A program made the position numbers and the translations under genes. A stretch of 64,000 nucleotides of DNA from Legionella nautarum. Lineage in GTDB: Bacteria; Pseudomonadota; Gammaproteobacteria; Legionellales; Legionellaceae. Location of the stretch: positions 62,001 to 126,000 of the forward strand of contig NZ_LNYO01000004.1 in NCBI RefSeq assembly GCF_001467895.1, written 5' to 3'. The notes under the pieces are model-generated. The model saw nothing but the letters and a program-made list of their open reading frames with translations. It did no database searches and had not been told where the DNA came from. Below are positions 8,589 through 19,193 of this stretch, piece after piece. Within the stretch, counting starts at the first letter, position 1. Every line of letters begins with the position of its first letter.

Positions 8589-9455
8589 ATGGTTCCTTCT
8601 GCGACCGAGCTCCATTATTTTCTTGAAGTGGCAAATACACTGAATATATCCCGTGCTTCAGAAAGGCTGGGAATAAGTCAACCCTCACTCAGTTTGGCCA
8701 TAAAACGCATTGAATCTGCGATAGGAACTAGGTTGCTGATTCGCCACAAACAGGGGGTTTCTTTAACTCAGGCTGGTAAACAGTTGGTTTTGCACACAAG
8801 GCAATTACTGCAATACTGGGAAAAAACAAAAACGGAGGCCCTGGCCTCAGAGCAAAAAGTGCAGGGTTATTTCACTCTGGGCTGTCATTCGACAATAGCG
8901 ATGCATTTAGCTTCAGATTTCCTTCCTAATTTATTGGAAAAACATCCAAAATTAGAAATACACTTAAAACACGATATTTCGCGCAAGATCACTGAGGAAG
9001 TAATCAATTTATCAATTGATATTGGAATCGTTGTTAATCCCTTCAAGCATCCTGATTTAGTGATTTTAAAGCTTTGCGAGGATGAGGTGACTTTTTGGTC
9101 CAGTAATGCAAATAGAAGAACTCAAGAGCTTTGGTCGGATCAAACTATAATTTTATGTGATCCCGATCTTATCCAAACCCAAACTTTATTAAAGCAACTC
9201 AAAAAAAAAGGGATTAGCCCTCAGCGCATCTTAACTATGAATAGTTTAGAAGTCATCGCCAATTTAACTTCGAAAGGCTGTGGGATAGGCATTATTCCCA
9301 CCCGTGTGGCGCAAGAAATGTACCCCGAGTCTTTACATCGCTTACCTGATCAACCGGTTTTCACCGATGAAATTTGTTTAATTTATCGCCATGAAAATCG
9401 GGCTATACAGGCTATTCAAACTATTGTTACTACGATCAAGGAATTTTTAGCCTAA
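8589..9455 (+). CDS. LysR-family transcriptional regulator
   Basis: The 288-residue protein has the LysR layout. The N-terminal winged helix-turn-helix spans about residues 5-65 (LHYFLEVANTLNISRASERLGISQPSLSLAIKRIE would be its core; key pieces are ASERLGISQPSLS and LSLAIKRIE). A linker helix follows, then a periplasmic-binding-protein-like effector domain from about residue 95 (GYFTLGCHSTIAMHLA). The final segments (GCGIGIIPTRVAQEM) fit the second subdomain. It is divergent from the methyltransferase gene and probably controls it and itself. The inducer is unknown. gpmI begins 75 bases downstream but has its own -10 box. Confidence 0.92.
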   Translation: MVPSATELHYFLEVANTLNISRASERLGISQPSLSLAIKRIESAIGTRLLIRHKQGVSLTQAGKQLVLHTRQLLQYWEKTKTEALASEQKVQGYFTLGCHSTIAMHLASDFLPNLLEKHPKLEIHLKHDISRKITEEVINLSIDIGIVVNPFKHPDLVILKLCEDEVTFWSSNANRRTQELWSDQTIILCDPDLIQTQTLLKQLKKKGISPQRILTMNSLEVIANLTSKGCGIGIIPTRVAQEMYPESLHRLPDQPVFTDEICLIYRHENRAIQAIQTIVTTIKEFLA

Positions 9456-9499
9456 ACCATAGTATAAAATTTAGCTCACTACTTCATTTTGATTGGGTA

Positions 9500-9505
9500 T
9501 ATAAT
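9500..9505 (+). promoter_or_regulatory. -10 element for the gpmI unit
   Basis: Perfect TATAAT 25 bases before the ATG at 9531. It lies inside the longer reading frame that could start at 9489, which argues that the true gpmI start is 9531. No strong -35 is visible 17 bases upstream. Confidence 0.45.
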
Positions 9506-9530
9506 AAGCCTTTTTATTCAAGAGATTAGT

Positions 9531-11078
9531 ATGCCAAAAAATATACCACTCGTCTTAATGATTCTTGACGGCTGGGGTTATCGCAAAGAAAATGAGCATA
9601 ATGCAATTTCTGCGGCCCATACTCCGCAGTGGGATGAATGGTGGGCGACTCGACCACATATTTTACTCTCAGCTTCAGGACATCAGGTCGGTTTACCTGA
9701 TGAGCAAATGGGTAACTCTGAAGTGGGCCACATGCATATTGGCGCGGGCCGTATTATTAATCAAGATCTTACCCGCATCAATGAAGCCGTCTCCGAGGGT
9801 GGGTTTAATCAAAATCCCGTTTTAATTCAGACAATTGAGGACATGAAAGCAAGCGGCAAAACCCTTCATGTGATGGGCCTACTCTCTCCTGGCGGCGTTC
9901 ATAGTCATGAAAATCATTTATTTGCCTTTCTTGCCCTCTGTGCGAAACAAGCATTCAATCGTGTTTGCCTGCATTTATTTCTCGATGGCCGCGATACACC
10001 ACCGCAAAGTGCTTTAGAAAGCTTTGCCCGACTTGAAAAGCAACTGGCGCTTTATCCGGTAGCCTCGGTTAAATCAATTACTGGTCGCTATTTTGCAATG
10101 GATCGTGATCAACGCTGGGAAAGAATAGCGCCTGTTTATCATTTATTAACCGAAGCTAAAAGCAGCTATCATTTTGATACGGCAGAAGAAGCTATCCGTT
10201 CATTTTACGCAGAAAAGAAATTTGATGAATTCATTCCGCCAACACTGATAGGTGAAAGCCAATGTATTGAGGATGGCGATTCTCTCTTCTTTTTCAATTT
10301 TCGTGCTGACCGTGCTCGTCAGTTAACTAAAGCGTTTATTGACAAAGATTTCAATAGCTTTATTCAATCTAGACAACCTACTCTTGCTCATTTTATCAGC
10401 ATGACGCAATATGCAAAAAATTTAGACACAGAGTCAGCCTTTCCTACGATGAATCTGCACAATACCTTAGGCGAAGTGATTGCCGCTAATGGATTAAGCC
10501 AATTACGTATTGCGGAAACAGAAAAATATGCTCATGTTACTTTTTTCTTCAATGGCGGCTCAGAACAAGTTTTTCCCAATGAGGATCGGATTCTTATTCC
10601 ATCGCCCCAGGTCGCTACTTATGATTTACTTCCTGAAATGAGTGCGCCGGAACTGACACGAGCACTAGTAGACGCCATCACCAGTGAAGCTTATGATGTC
10701 ATTATTTGTAATTATGCAAACGCAGATATGGTTGGCCATAGCGGCGATTTTAATGCAACAATAAAAGCCATTGAGTGCTTAGATCAATGCATGCATCAGG
10801 TATGGGAAGCTTTAGCAGATACGGGAGGCGCTTTGTTAATTACTGCTGATCATGGCAATGCGGAATCAATGTATGATGAAACCACTCATCAAGCCCATAC
10901 TGCCCATACTTGTCAGCCGGTTCCTTTAGTTTTTGTAGGCGGTGATTGGCAATTTACTAAATCCAAGGGAAACTTAATTGATATTGCGCCTACTGTCTTG
11001 GCTTTATTAGGCATTCAGCCACCCGAGGACATGACAGGCAGCGTATTACTGGCAGAAACCAATGATCTCTCAAATTAA
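9531..11078 (+). CDS. gpmI: 2,3-bisphosphoglycerate-independent phosphoglycerate mutase
   Basis: Interconverts 3- and 2-phosphoglycerate in glycolysis and gluconeogenesis; a cytoplasmic manganese-dependent enzyme of the alkaline phosphatase superfamily. The N-terminal MILDGWG carries a metal-binding Asp, GNSEVGH carries the serine that becomes phosphorylated, and DADMVGHSG-type (here NADMVGHSGD) and ITADHGNAE provide the remaining metal ligands. The 515-residue length is normal. I start at 9531 (MPKNIPLVLMILDGWG) because the family begins here and a -10 box lies just upstream; 9489 would add 14 residues. envC overlaps the end of this gene by 17 bases, so gpmI, envC and probably ctpA form one operon, as in other Gammaproteobacteria. 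Confidence 0.96.
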   Translation: MPKNIPLVLMILDGWGYRKENEHNAISAAHTPQWDEWWATRPHILLSASGHQVGLPDEQMGNSEVGHMHIGAGRIINQDLTRINEAVSEGGFNQNPVLIQTIEDMKASGKTLHVMGLLSPGGVHSHENHLFAFLALCAKQAFNRVCLHLFLDGRDTPPQSALESFARLEKQLALYPVASVKSITGRYFAMDRDQRWERIAPVYHLLTEAKSSYHFDTAEEAIRSFYAEKKFDEFIPPTLIGESQCIEDGDSLFFFNFRADRARQLTKAFIDKDFNSFIQSRQPTLAHFISMTQYAKNLDTESAFPTMNLHNTLGEVIAANGLSQLRIAETEKYAHVTFFFNGGSEQVFPNEDRILIPSPQVATYDLLPEMSAPELTRALVDAITSEAYDVIICNYANADMVGHSGDFNATIKAIECLDQCMHQVWEALADTGGALLITADHGNAESMYDETTHQAHTAHTCQPVPLVFVGGDWQFTKSKGNLIDIAPTVLALLGIQPPEDMTGSVLLAETNDLSN

Positions 11079-12219
11079 ACAAGGACTAAGCGCTAAGCAA
11101 TTCTTTGCTAGAAAACCCTGGCTAGAGCTGCTGGTTGCCCTTGTGCTTTCTTTGTTTGCTCCTGTATCTTCTTGGTCTGAAAACTCCTCAGTCATTCAAA
11201 CCAAGAGTAAACTAAAGCAGCTTGATGAACAAATTGGTAAACTTAAGCAAACCTTGACTTTTGCAAACGATCGACGAGGCCTATTAAATAAAGAACTTGC
11301 TAGCACAGAAAAACAAATAGGTGAGGGAGTCCACCAACTGCGTAATATTCAGCAAGATATGAATTCAAAACAACAAAAAATCACTAATCTCCAGCAGCAT
11401 GTGAATGATTTAAATAATCAACTGAAAGCGCAGCAGCAATTGCTGGCTGAACATATTCGCACTCGCTATAAAATGGGCGAATACCAACCATTAAAATGGT
11501 TACTTAGCCAAGATGATCCTTATTCTATTAGCCGCCTGCTTACCTTTCACCAATATTTAGTGCGGTCGCGGCAAAACATTATTGATCAAATTGATACGAC
11601 AAAACGAAACCTGACGCTTAATCAAGAAACCTTAAAAGATGAATTGAATAATCAACGGCAACTACAACAGCAACTCCACAAACATCAACAAGAACTTGAG
11701 CAAAATAAAAATTATCATCAGGCAGTCATTCAATCACTGAACAATGAGATTCAAACTAAACAATTGACTTTGTCGGAATACGAACGAAACAAAAAGAATT
11801 TGTCGCAACTCCTTAAAACCTTGGCAGAACAGAGTATCACCCCCCAAATTAAACAACCTTTTACTCAAATGCGCAAAAAACTGCCCAGACCGGTTCGAGT
11901 TGAAGCCTTACAAAAAATGAACCAAGGAGTGACATTTTTTGCCGGCGAAGGAACATCAGTAACCGCCGTTTATCCCGGCAAAGTTGTCTTTAGTGATTGG
12001 TTAAATGGCTATGGATTATTAATAATTCTTGATCATGGCCAGGGCTTCATGACCTTATATGCTCATAATCAATCGTTATTTAAACAAAAAGGCGCAACCG
12101 TCCTTCAAGGAGAACAAATCGCTACAGTCGGCCACAGCGGCGGACTGAAGCAAAACGGACTATACTTCGAAGTGAGACATCGTGGTAAAGCAATCCCTCC
12201 GCTAGATTGGTTAACTTAA
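11062..12219 (+). CDS. envC: EnvC-like murein hydrolase activator (M23 family)
   Basis: A periplasmic protein that in relatives is recruited to the septum and activates cell-wall amidases during daughter-cell separation. The N-terminus has a hydrophobic export segment (LLVALVLSLFAPVSS, about residues 25-40). Residues ~45-265 are long coiled coils rich in Gln, Asn and Lys. The C-terminal LytM domain (about 290-385) ends YFEVRHRGKAIPPLDWL. The first zinc-binding segment of active M23 peptidases is absent, as in EnvC, so it should be an activator rather than an enzyme. It overlaps gpmI by 17 bases and precedes ctpA. Confidence 0.9.
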   Translation: MISQIKQGLSAKQFFARKPWLELLVALVLSLFAPVSSWSENSSVIQTKSKLKQLDEQIGKLKQTLTFANDRRGLLNKELASTEKQIGEGVHQLRNIQQDMNSKQQKITNLQQHVNDLNNQLKAQQQLLAEHIRTRYKMGEYQPLKWLLSQDDPYSISRLLTFHQYLVRSRQNIIDQIDTTKRNLTLNQETLKDELNNQRQLQQQLHKHQQELEQNKNYHQAVIQSLNNEIQTKQLTLSEYERNKKNLSQLLKTLAEQSITPQIKQPFTQMRKKLPRPVRVEALQKMNQGVTFFAGEGTSVTAVYPGKVVFSDWLNGYGLLIILDHGQGFMTLYAHNQSLFKQKGATVLQGEQIATVGHSGGLKQNGLYFEVRHRGKAIPPLDWLT

Positions 12220-12317
12220 GATTGCCCTGGCACTTATATTGCAATATAGAAAACACGATACCGGAAAAAGCTGGCCCGTCTAAGCAGCGTTGGCCAAACT
12301 TACCCAAGGAGAATAGT

Positions 12318-13643
12318 ATGCACAAGAGACGGTTTTATTTTGGTGCCATGGTAACAGTCGTTACAACAGCCCTAATTTTTCCGGCGCAAGCTTTTCCTGC
12401 CGAGGATCAAAGTGGAACAAAACAAATTCCAATGGAAGACGTACAACGTTTTTCCAATGCGATTGGTGAGATTAAAAAATATTATGTTAAACCTGTCGAT
12501 GATAAAGAATTATTCGATAATGCTATCCGCGGCATGTTGAGTGGACTTGACCCTCATTCTACTTACCTCGATGAAGATTCTTTTAAAGAATTACAAACCT
12601 CAACCTCTGGTGAGTTTGGTGGACTCGGTATTGAAGTGACTATGGAAGATGGCGTCGTCAAAGTAGTTACTCCTTTAGTTGATACTCCCGCTTTCAAAGC
12701 AGGTATCAAATCAGGGGATTACATTATCAAACTTGGTTCTAAATCGGTGCAAGGAATCAGCTTAAAAGAAGCTGTTGAGTTAATGCGCGGCAAAGAAGGG
12801 ACCACACTTGATCTAACAATCTTACGTAAAGGTGAAAATAAACCGCTTACTTTTTCTCTAGTACGTGAAAAAATCTTGATTAAGAGCGTTAAAAGTAAAT
12901 TGCTTGATGACGGTTATGGTTATATTCGCCTCACTCAATTCCAAGCGATGACTGGCCAAGACATGGAAAAAGCAATTGCCCAACTTAAACAACAGTCAGG
13001 TGGTAATTTAAAAGGACTGATTCTGGACTTAAGAAATAACCCAGGCGGACTTTTAGATTCTGCAATTCAAGTTTCTGACGCATTCCTCGCGACTGGTAAA
13101 GATGGTAAACCAGAAATGATTGTTTATACGCAGGGACGCCTACCGGGCTCAAAATTTACTGCCCTAACGACGAATTCTAAGGATATTTTAAACAATGCAC
13201 CGATGGTGGTACTGATTAATAACGGCTCTGCTTCTGCTTCTGAAATTGTCGCAGGTGCGCTGAAGGATAATAAACGAGCGGTGATCCTTGGAACAAAAAG
13301 TTTTGGTAAAGGCTCCGTACAAACTGTACTCCCACTTGATGATAAACGAGGAATTAAATTAACCACTGCCCTGTACTATACACCCTCTGGAACTTCAATA
13401 CAGGCAAAAGGTATTACTCCTGATATCGTCGTGGAAGAACTTGAGGTACCAAAAACTGCTCCTAAAACAGATGCCTTTGCCGGTTTCAGCGAAGCAGATT
13501 TGAGTGGCCACTTATTGAATAAAAGCGAAGGGCAAGCAACCAATGGTAATGCAATAAAAGATGATGATGCTCTCTTGCATGAAGACTATCAATTGTATGC
13601 CGCACTGACAATTCTAAAAGGTTTATCAGTCGCTCACCGCTAA
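12318..13643 (+). CDS. ctpA: Carboxy-terminal processing protease, S41 family
   Basis: A periplasmic serine protease that cleaves C-terminal tails of envelope proteins; in relatives it controls peptidoglycan hydrolases. Residues 1-25 form a signal peptide (MHKRRFYFGAMVTVV then ALIFPAQAFPA). A PDZ domain spans about 95-175, with GGLGIEV and VELMRGKEGT. The catalytic core contains LRNNPGG, then NGSASASEIVAGAL with the nucleophilic Ser, and GTKSFGKGSVQ with the Lys, giving the Ser-Lys dyad. I start at 12318 because AAGGAG lies just upstream and a signal peptide follows; a longer frame from 12207 would overlap envC. Third gene of the gpmI-envC-ctpA group. Confidence 0.93.
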   Translation: MHKRRFYFGAMVTVVTTALIFPAQAFPAEDQSGTKQIPMEDVQRFSNAIGEIKKYYVKPVDDKELFDNAIRGMLSGLDPHSTYLDEDSFKELQTSTSGEFGGLGIEVTMEDGVVKVVTPLVDTPAFKAGIKSGDYIIKLGSKSVQGISLKEAVELMRGKEGTTLDLTILRKGENKPLTFSLVREKILIKSVKSKLLDDGYGYIRLTQFQAMTGQDMEKAIAQLKQQSGGNLKGLILDLRNNPGGLLDSAIQVSDAFLATGKDGKPEMIVYTQGRLPGSKFTALTTNSKDILNNAPMVVLINNGSASASEIVAGALKDNKRAVILGTKSFGKGSVQTVLPLDDKRGIKLTTALYYTPSGTSIQAKGITPDIVVEELEVPKTAPKTDAFAGFSEADLSGHLLNKSEGQATNGNAIKDDDALLHEDYQLYAALTILKGLSVAHR

Positions 13644-13650
13644 TCAAACC

Positions 13651-13684
13651 ACACTCTCTATGAAGCTTCATAGAGAGTGTTTTT
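13651..13684 (+). terminator. Strong intrinsic terminator after ctpA
   Basis: Positions 13651-13680 form a perfect 30-base palindrome (ACACTCTCTATGAAG and its complement), followed by TTTT. It lies eight bases after the ctpA stop and closes the gpmI-envC-ctpA operon. Confidence 0.9.
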
Positions 13685-13820
13685 CCTATGTCTGAAATCC
13701 ATTTTTTTGATAACTTCCCCCAGACAGATCATTCCGAGCTTGGCTAGCAATGGCCTTGGGGGTTTGTTGTATGAGCTATTTATGAGATAATTGCCACCCA
13801 ACCAATCTCCCTGTGCTTTT

Positions 13821-15341
13821 ATGAAACTGTTTAGAATAAGCTCTTTCCTCACCCTACTGCTCATTCATTCTTTTGCGGGTGCCACTGTGAGCAACCATTT
13901 TGATACTATCAAAAACCAGCCGAATGCCTTATACAGCTTTCTAAAAAACATGCCTAAAGGGGGAGAATTACATTATCACTTGGCGGGTGGTGCTTACCCT
14001 GAAACCATGCTTGCCCTTGCTGCGCAGGGTAATTATTGTTTAGATAAAGAAACGATGACGATGACTAAGATGGTAGAGCGTTGTCAGGGGGTAACTGGAA
14101 AGGAATTGAGCAATTATCCTGAGCTCTATGCACAAACTATCCGTGCCTGGTCTCTGAAAGATTTTATAGAGGGTCAAGAGTCAAATCATGACCATTTTTT
14201 TGCGAGTTTTTCTAAATTCATGCCACTGGTAGCCGATTATAGACCGCAGCTACTTGCAGAAATTATGCAGCGCGCGGCTAGTCAACATGAGCTTTATTTA
14301 GAAATCATGATTTTGTCAGACAATGCCAAATCAACTCATTTTGCACCGCCAACGGTTAACCCTGAGCAATTTAATCAGCTGCAACAGCAACTACTTGGAA
14401 ATGCGGATTTTGTTAAAAACATCGAATACACAGGCAATGAAGCCAGTCGAATTTTAAAGCAAGCGCGACAGGATTTAGGTTGCAATAGTCATCCACAAAA
14501 AGATGTTTGCCAAATAACGGTCAAATTTCAATATTATATTTTACGTGAACAGAACCTAGAAAAAGTATTCGCGCAGGCCCTAAATGGTTTTGCAGCAGCA
14601 GAGCGTTCTAAAGATATTGTTGCTGTTAATTTAGTCCAAGCTGAAGACGGTATTATTTCGCTGCGTGATTATCGTCAGCAAATGCAGATTTTTAATTTTT
14701 TACATCAAGCCTATCCAAAGGTACACATTGCCTTGCATGCCGGCGAACTAGCTCCCACAGCGGTTGTTCCTGAAAATTTACGCTTCCACATTCACGATGC
14801 GATTTCAGTAGGTCAGGCAGAGCGAATAGGCCATGGAGTTGATATCGCTTTCGAAAATGACGCTGAAAAATTACTCCAAACCATGGCAGAAAAAGGCACT
14901 GCGGTGGAAATTAACCTCATCTCTAACAAAAAATTACTCCATATCTCAGGCTCGCAGCACCCCTTAAATGACTACCTCAATCATAAAGTACCTGTTGTTT
15001 TATCGACCGATGATGAAGGCTTGTTGCGCACCGATCTCACCCAGCAATATGTTGAAGCTGTACTAAAACATGGTCTGGATTACCCCCAGTTAAAAATGAT
15101 AAGTCGCAATGCAATTACTTATAGTTTTTTACCTGGCCAAAGTTTATGGGCCAACGCCAATCAAGGGCTCGCGATTGAATCTTGCAAAGAACTGGATAGC
15201 CAAGACTGTCTTCTCTTTGCAAAAAAGAATGAGAAAGCACGCTTGCAACGTATCCTTGAAAAAGAGTTTAGGGCGTTTGAAAACAACTACGCGTCGTCAG
15301 CTCAGACGCAGGAAACTCCTCTTCGACAGGCGACTCATTAG
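13821..15341 (+). CDS. Exported adenosine deaminase-like metal-dependent hydrolase
   Basis: A member of the adenosine/AMP deaminase superfamily, closest in layout to the secreted growth-factor (ADGF) type. It starts with a signal peptide (MKLFRISSFLTLLLIHSFAGA). Zinc ligands are seen at ELHYHLAGG (the HxH near residue 50), at ALHAGELAP (with the catalytic Glu) and at VVLSTDDEG; ERIGHGVDI is the typical RIGHG segment. An insert of about 100 residues between the first His pair and the barrel core fits the ADGF form. It probably deaminates adenosine or a related nucleoside in the periplasm or outside the cell. The start at 13821 gives a proper signal peptide. Its last 74 bases overlap the 3' end of the opposing hydrolase gene. 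Confidence 0.85.
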   Translation: MKLFRISSFLTLLLIHSFAGATVSNHFDTIKNQPNALYSFLKNMPKGGELHYHLAGGAYPETMLALAAQGNYCLDKETMTMTKMVERCQGVTGKELSNYPELYAQTIRAWSLKDFIEGQESNHDHFFASFSKFMPLVADYRPQLLAEIMQRAASQHELYLEIMILSDNAKSTHFAPPTVNPEQFNQLQQQLLGNADFVKNIEYTGNEASRILKQARQDLGCNSHPQKDVCQITVKFQYYILREQNLEKVFAQALNGFAAAERSKDIVAVNLVQAEDGIISLRDYRQQMQIFNFLHQAYPKVHIALHAGELAPTAVVPENLRFHIHDAISVGQAERIGHGVDIAFENDAEKLLQTMAEKGTAVEINLISNKKLLHISGSQHPLNDYLNHKVPVVLSTDDEGLLRTDLTQQYVEAVLKHGLDYPQLKMISRNAITYSFLPGQSLWANANQGLAIESCKELDSQDCLLFAKKNEKARLQRILEKEFRAFENNYASSAQTQETPLRQATH

Positions 15342-16185
15342 GGGCGTGAATTAGCCCCGCTTTTCGCTCTAAGGTTGGGGCTAGATTTTCGAAAATTGTG
15401 ACGCATCGGCTAGCTAAATAACTATTGTGCATCACTCCCAAGTGCCCCTCATTCTCAATGACGATGAGAGATTTTGGATTTTTTTTCACATAGTCAGTGA
15501 CATAGCAATGATCAGGTTCTACGACCTTATCGTATCTGGCTAAAATAAAATGATAATCAGCTTGCGATTCCATCACCTCTTTTGCTACTTTTTTTAAATG
15601 ATCGCTATTAATAGCCATTTGACCAACCGAGGTTGAGACCGAAGTGAGTGGTGGAAGCGCTAAATAAGAACCTTTATAAGGAGTGCAGATATTAATAACA
15701 AAATGCACTTTAATATCGCTTTCTTTTTTTTCTGCTACAAGGGCATCTACTTGTTGGGCATTAAGCCCACCACGGGAATGACCTACAAAACCAACATCGC
15801 TATGACCATTCACTGCTATTTTTTCAATAATCTGTATTGCTTGTTCTTGAATAGAAAGTCCTCCAAAACGATTGTCGAAAGTCACATTACAAATACCATA
15901 GACATAGCTTGGAAGTTTTAACAGGATATTAATGATGAAGTCATTGAAACCATCGGGATAATCCGCTGTGCCGTGAATAAGATAAACAACCAACCCTTTC
16001 TCGCTCAGAACAGAAGTTCCTTTTTCAGGGGCTTTAAAGTTAGGATTAAGATATAACATGTCATTAGAACTTGAGCTAATCCATTGCAAGGAGTGCTTGA
16101 TGGTACCCGCATCGATTGGAAGCAAATGTGTTATTTGCTGTGATGACGGCAATAGATTCAAAAGTTTATCCCAACTAGAATACAT
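15268..16185 (-). CDS. Lipase-like alpha/beta hydrolase with acidic C-terminal tail
   Basis: An alpha/beta hydrolase of 305 residues. The oxyanion region is VVYLIHGTAD, the nucleophile elbow is VGFVGHSRGGLNA, the acid is probably the Asp in LARYDKVVEPDH and the His is in IENEGHLGVMHNS. There is no signal peptide. The substrate is not visible; a lipid or ester is likely. The last ~25 residues (ESPVEEEFPASELTTRS) are acidic and lie in the part of the gene overlapping the adenosine deaminase-like gene on the other strand. Such Glu-rich tails resemble Dot/Icm translocation signals. I chose the ATG at 16185; a GTG one codon earlier sits too close to the GGAGGT site. Confidence 0.85.
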   Translation of the reverse strand: MYSSWDKLLNLLPSSQQITHLLPIDAGTIKHSLQWISSSSNDMLYLNPNFKAPEKGTSVLSEKGLVVYLIHGTADYPDGFNDFIINILLKLPSYVYGICNVTFDNRFGGLSIQEQAIQIIEKIAVNGHSDVGFVGHSRGGLNAQQVDALVAEKKESDIKVHFVINICTPYKGSYLALPPLTSVSTSVGQMAINSDHLKKVAKEVMESQADYHFILARYDKVVEPDHCYVTDYVKKNPKSLIVIENEGHLGVMHNSYLASRCVTIFENLAPTLERKAGLIHAPNESPVEEEFPASELTTRSCFQTP

Positions 16186-16188
16186 CAC

Positions 16189-16613
16189 TCACCTCCACTG
16201 TGAATTTTTTTATATCAAAATGACGAAATATTCGTTCATATTACTTGTTTAATTAGTTGGTTGCAAAGTAATTAATTAAGGGGATAAAGGTTGGGCCTTA
16301 AGGATCGCGACAGTTTTATTTGTTTTTCCCGCAAGAACGGGAATCCATTCCTCTGACGCCGTTCGCGCTCTGAGGTATCCCCACGAAATGAGGATCCAAG
16401 AAATTTGTATTCATTTTATTCCGTTCAGCCTGAGGCGTGCGTCTCGAAGGGCCTGTTCTGAGGCTCTCGAAGGGGGCTTTTTACGACACTTTGAGAGACA
16501 GCACTGAGCGCTTTCCTCAGTGCGAACGGTTAATTTAGCTGGCGTTACCTGGTTGCTTATAACAGTTCATAACCAGGATTCTCCTCAAAATATGCCCCTG
16601 TGTCCCGAACAGT
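16189..16613. other. Repeat-containing intergenic region
   Basis: No gene is seen in this stretch between two minus-strand genes. It contains short GC-rich pieces that recur elsewhere: CGTTCAGCCTGAGG-like and CTCGAAGG-like segments at about 16425-16480, shared with the large hairpin at 35185, and a 45-base unit at 16483-16527 shared with 32548. A small CTGGTT/AACCAG hairpin lies near 16549-16576. Confidence 0.65.
16483..16527. repeat. Dispersed palindromic repeat, copy 1
   Basis: The unit running from ACGACACTTTGAG to CCTCAGTGCGAAC recurs at 32548-32589 with a few substitutions and short gaps. It contains an imperfect inner stem (GCACTGAG with CTCAGTGC). It is intergenic in both places. Confidence 0.7.
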
Positions 16614-18120
<1,507 letters not shown>

Positions 18121-18134
18121 AAGAGCTACTCAAT

Positions 18135-18160
18135 AAAAAAGGGTTAAGCGCACTTAACCC
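18135..18160 (-). terminator. Intrinsic terminator between hflC and DUF2065-purA
   Basis: GGGTTAAG (18141-18148) and CTTAACCC (18153-18160) form a perfect 8-bp stem with a four-base loop. On the minus strand it is followed directly by TTTTTT (18140-18135). This is a textbook terminator for transcripts coming from hflKC, only 15 bases before the DUF2065 start. Confidence 0.85.
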
Positions 18161-18272
18161 GATTTTCAACAAAATCAATAATTATAATTAGGCTCTAGCA
18201 ACATTTCTACTATTTTGGTTAAAAACAGATGATTTTCTCTGGTAAATCCGAAAATCAACTCCTCTCGCTCAA

Positions 18273-19190
18273 TTAGTGAACCTGACTTTTAACATTTGTA
18301 TTAGAACCAGTCAGAGCATGTTTAAAATAATCAAAAAAGCTAGAACTTTGATCAAGCACAAATAAATCTTGTTTATTATTAAAACTACCTTCATAGGCTT
18401 TTAAACTACGATAGAAACTAAAGAACTCTTTATTTTGGTTATAGGCTGCTGAATAAATAGCTGCCGCTTCAGCCTGACCACGTGCGCGAATCATTTGTCC
18501 TGCGCTTTTTGCTTTAGCGAGCATTACAGTAACCTGTGCATCAGCTGCAGCTTGGATAGCTTCTGCAGCGGCATTTCCATCTGCCCGATGACGATTAGCG
18601 ATCTTCTGCATATCCGCACGCATGCGTTGATAGATTGCATTAGAAGTGTTTTCAGGTAGCTCAATTCCTTTAATACGCACATCAACAACAGAAATACCTA
18701 AGCCGGCCGCTCGCTGTTCTGCTTTGCCACGCAAAGATTCCATAACATCATCACGCCCTCCTGAAACCACTTCAGAAATGGTACGTTTTCCAAATTCAGC
18801 ACGTAAAGAGGTATTTAATTGCTGTTCAAGCAGAATTTCAGCCTTCAGCACATTACCTCCAGTTGCTTTGTAATAACGAGCTAAATCATCAATTCGCCAT
18901 TTGACATAATAATCTACAATAACGTCTTTCTTTTCTTTAGTAACAATTCGCGATGATTTAATATCCATAGTAAGAATGCGAGTATCGAAAATACGCACGT
19001 TCTCAATAAATGGAGTTTTAATATGCAAACCCGGCCCCAGTACTAAGGTATTGCCAGCTTTATCATTCACTAAACGGCCTAAGCGAAGCAAAATACCATG
19101 TTGTCCCTGAGTAATAGTAAACACGCTTGCTAATACTATCATCAGTACGATAAACGCCAGGATACTTAATATTGTTTTTGTTGCATTCAT
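18273..19190 (-). CDS. hflC: HflC, subunit of the FtsH-regulating membrane complex
   Basis: An SPFH/band-7 protein that, with HflK, forms a periplasmic cage around the membrane protease FtsH. Residues ~7-27 are a membrane anchor (ILSILAFIVLMIVLASVFTI). The band-7 domain follows (GQHGILLRLGRL, then IETPFIEN-type KTPFIENVRIFDTRIL), and the helical part is Ala/Glu-rich (AEAAAIYSAAYNQN). The length of 305 residues is normal. It starts three bases after the hflK stop, so the two are cotranscribed. A terminator follows 112 bases after the gene. Confidence 0.94.
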   Translation of the reverse strand: MNATKTILSILAFIVLMIVLASVFTITQGQHGILLRLGRLVNDKAGNTLVLGPGLHIKTPFIENVRIFDTRILTMDIKSSRIVTKEKKDVIVDYYVKWRIDDLARYYKATGGNVLKAEILLEQQLNTSLRAEFGKRTISEVVSGGRDDVMESLRGKAEQRAAGLGISVVDVRIKGIELPENTSNAIYQRMRADMQKIANRHRADGNAAAEAIQAAADAQVTVMLAKAKSAGQMIRARGQAEAAAIYSAAYNQNKEFFSFYRSLKAYEGSFNNKQDLFVLDQSSSFFDYFKHALTGSNTNVKSQVH

Positions 19191-19193
19191 TTA

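Noticed and set aside
9489-9530. An extra 14-residue N-terminus for GpmI
   Set aside because: The family begins at the ATG at 9531, and the -10 box at 9500-9505 would lie inside the extension.
12207-12317. A 37-residue extension of CtpA overlapping envC
   Set aside because: The extension would bury the signal peptide, and AAGGAG directly precedes the ATG at 12318.
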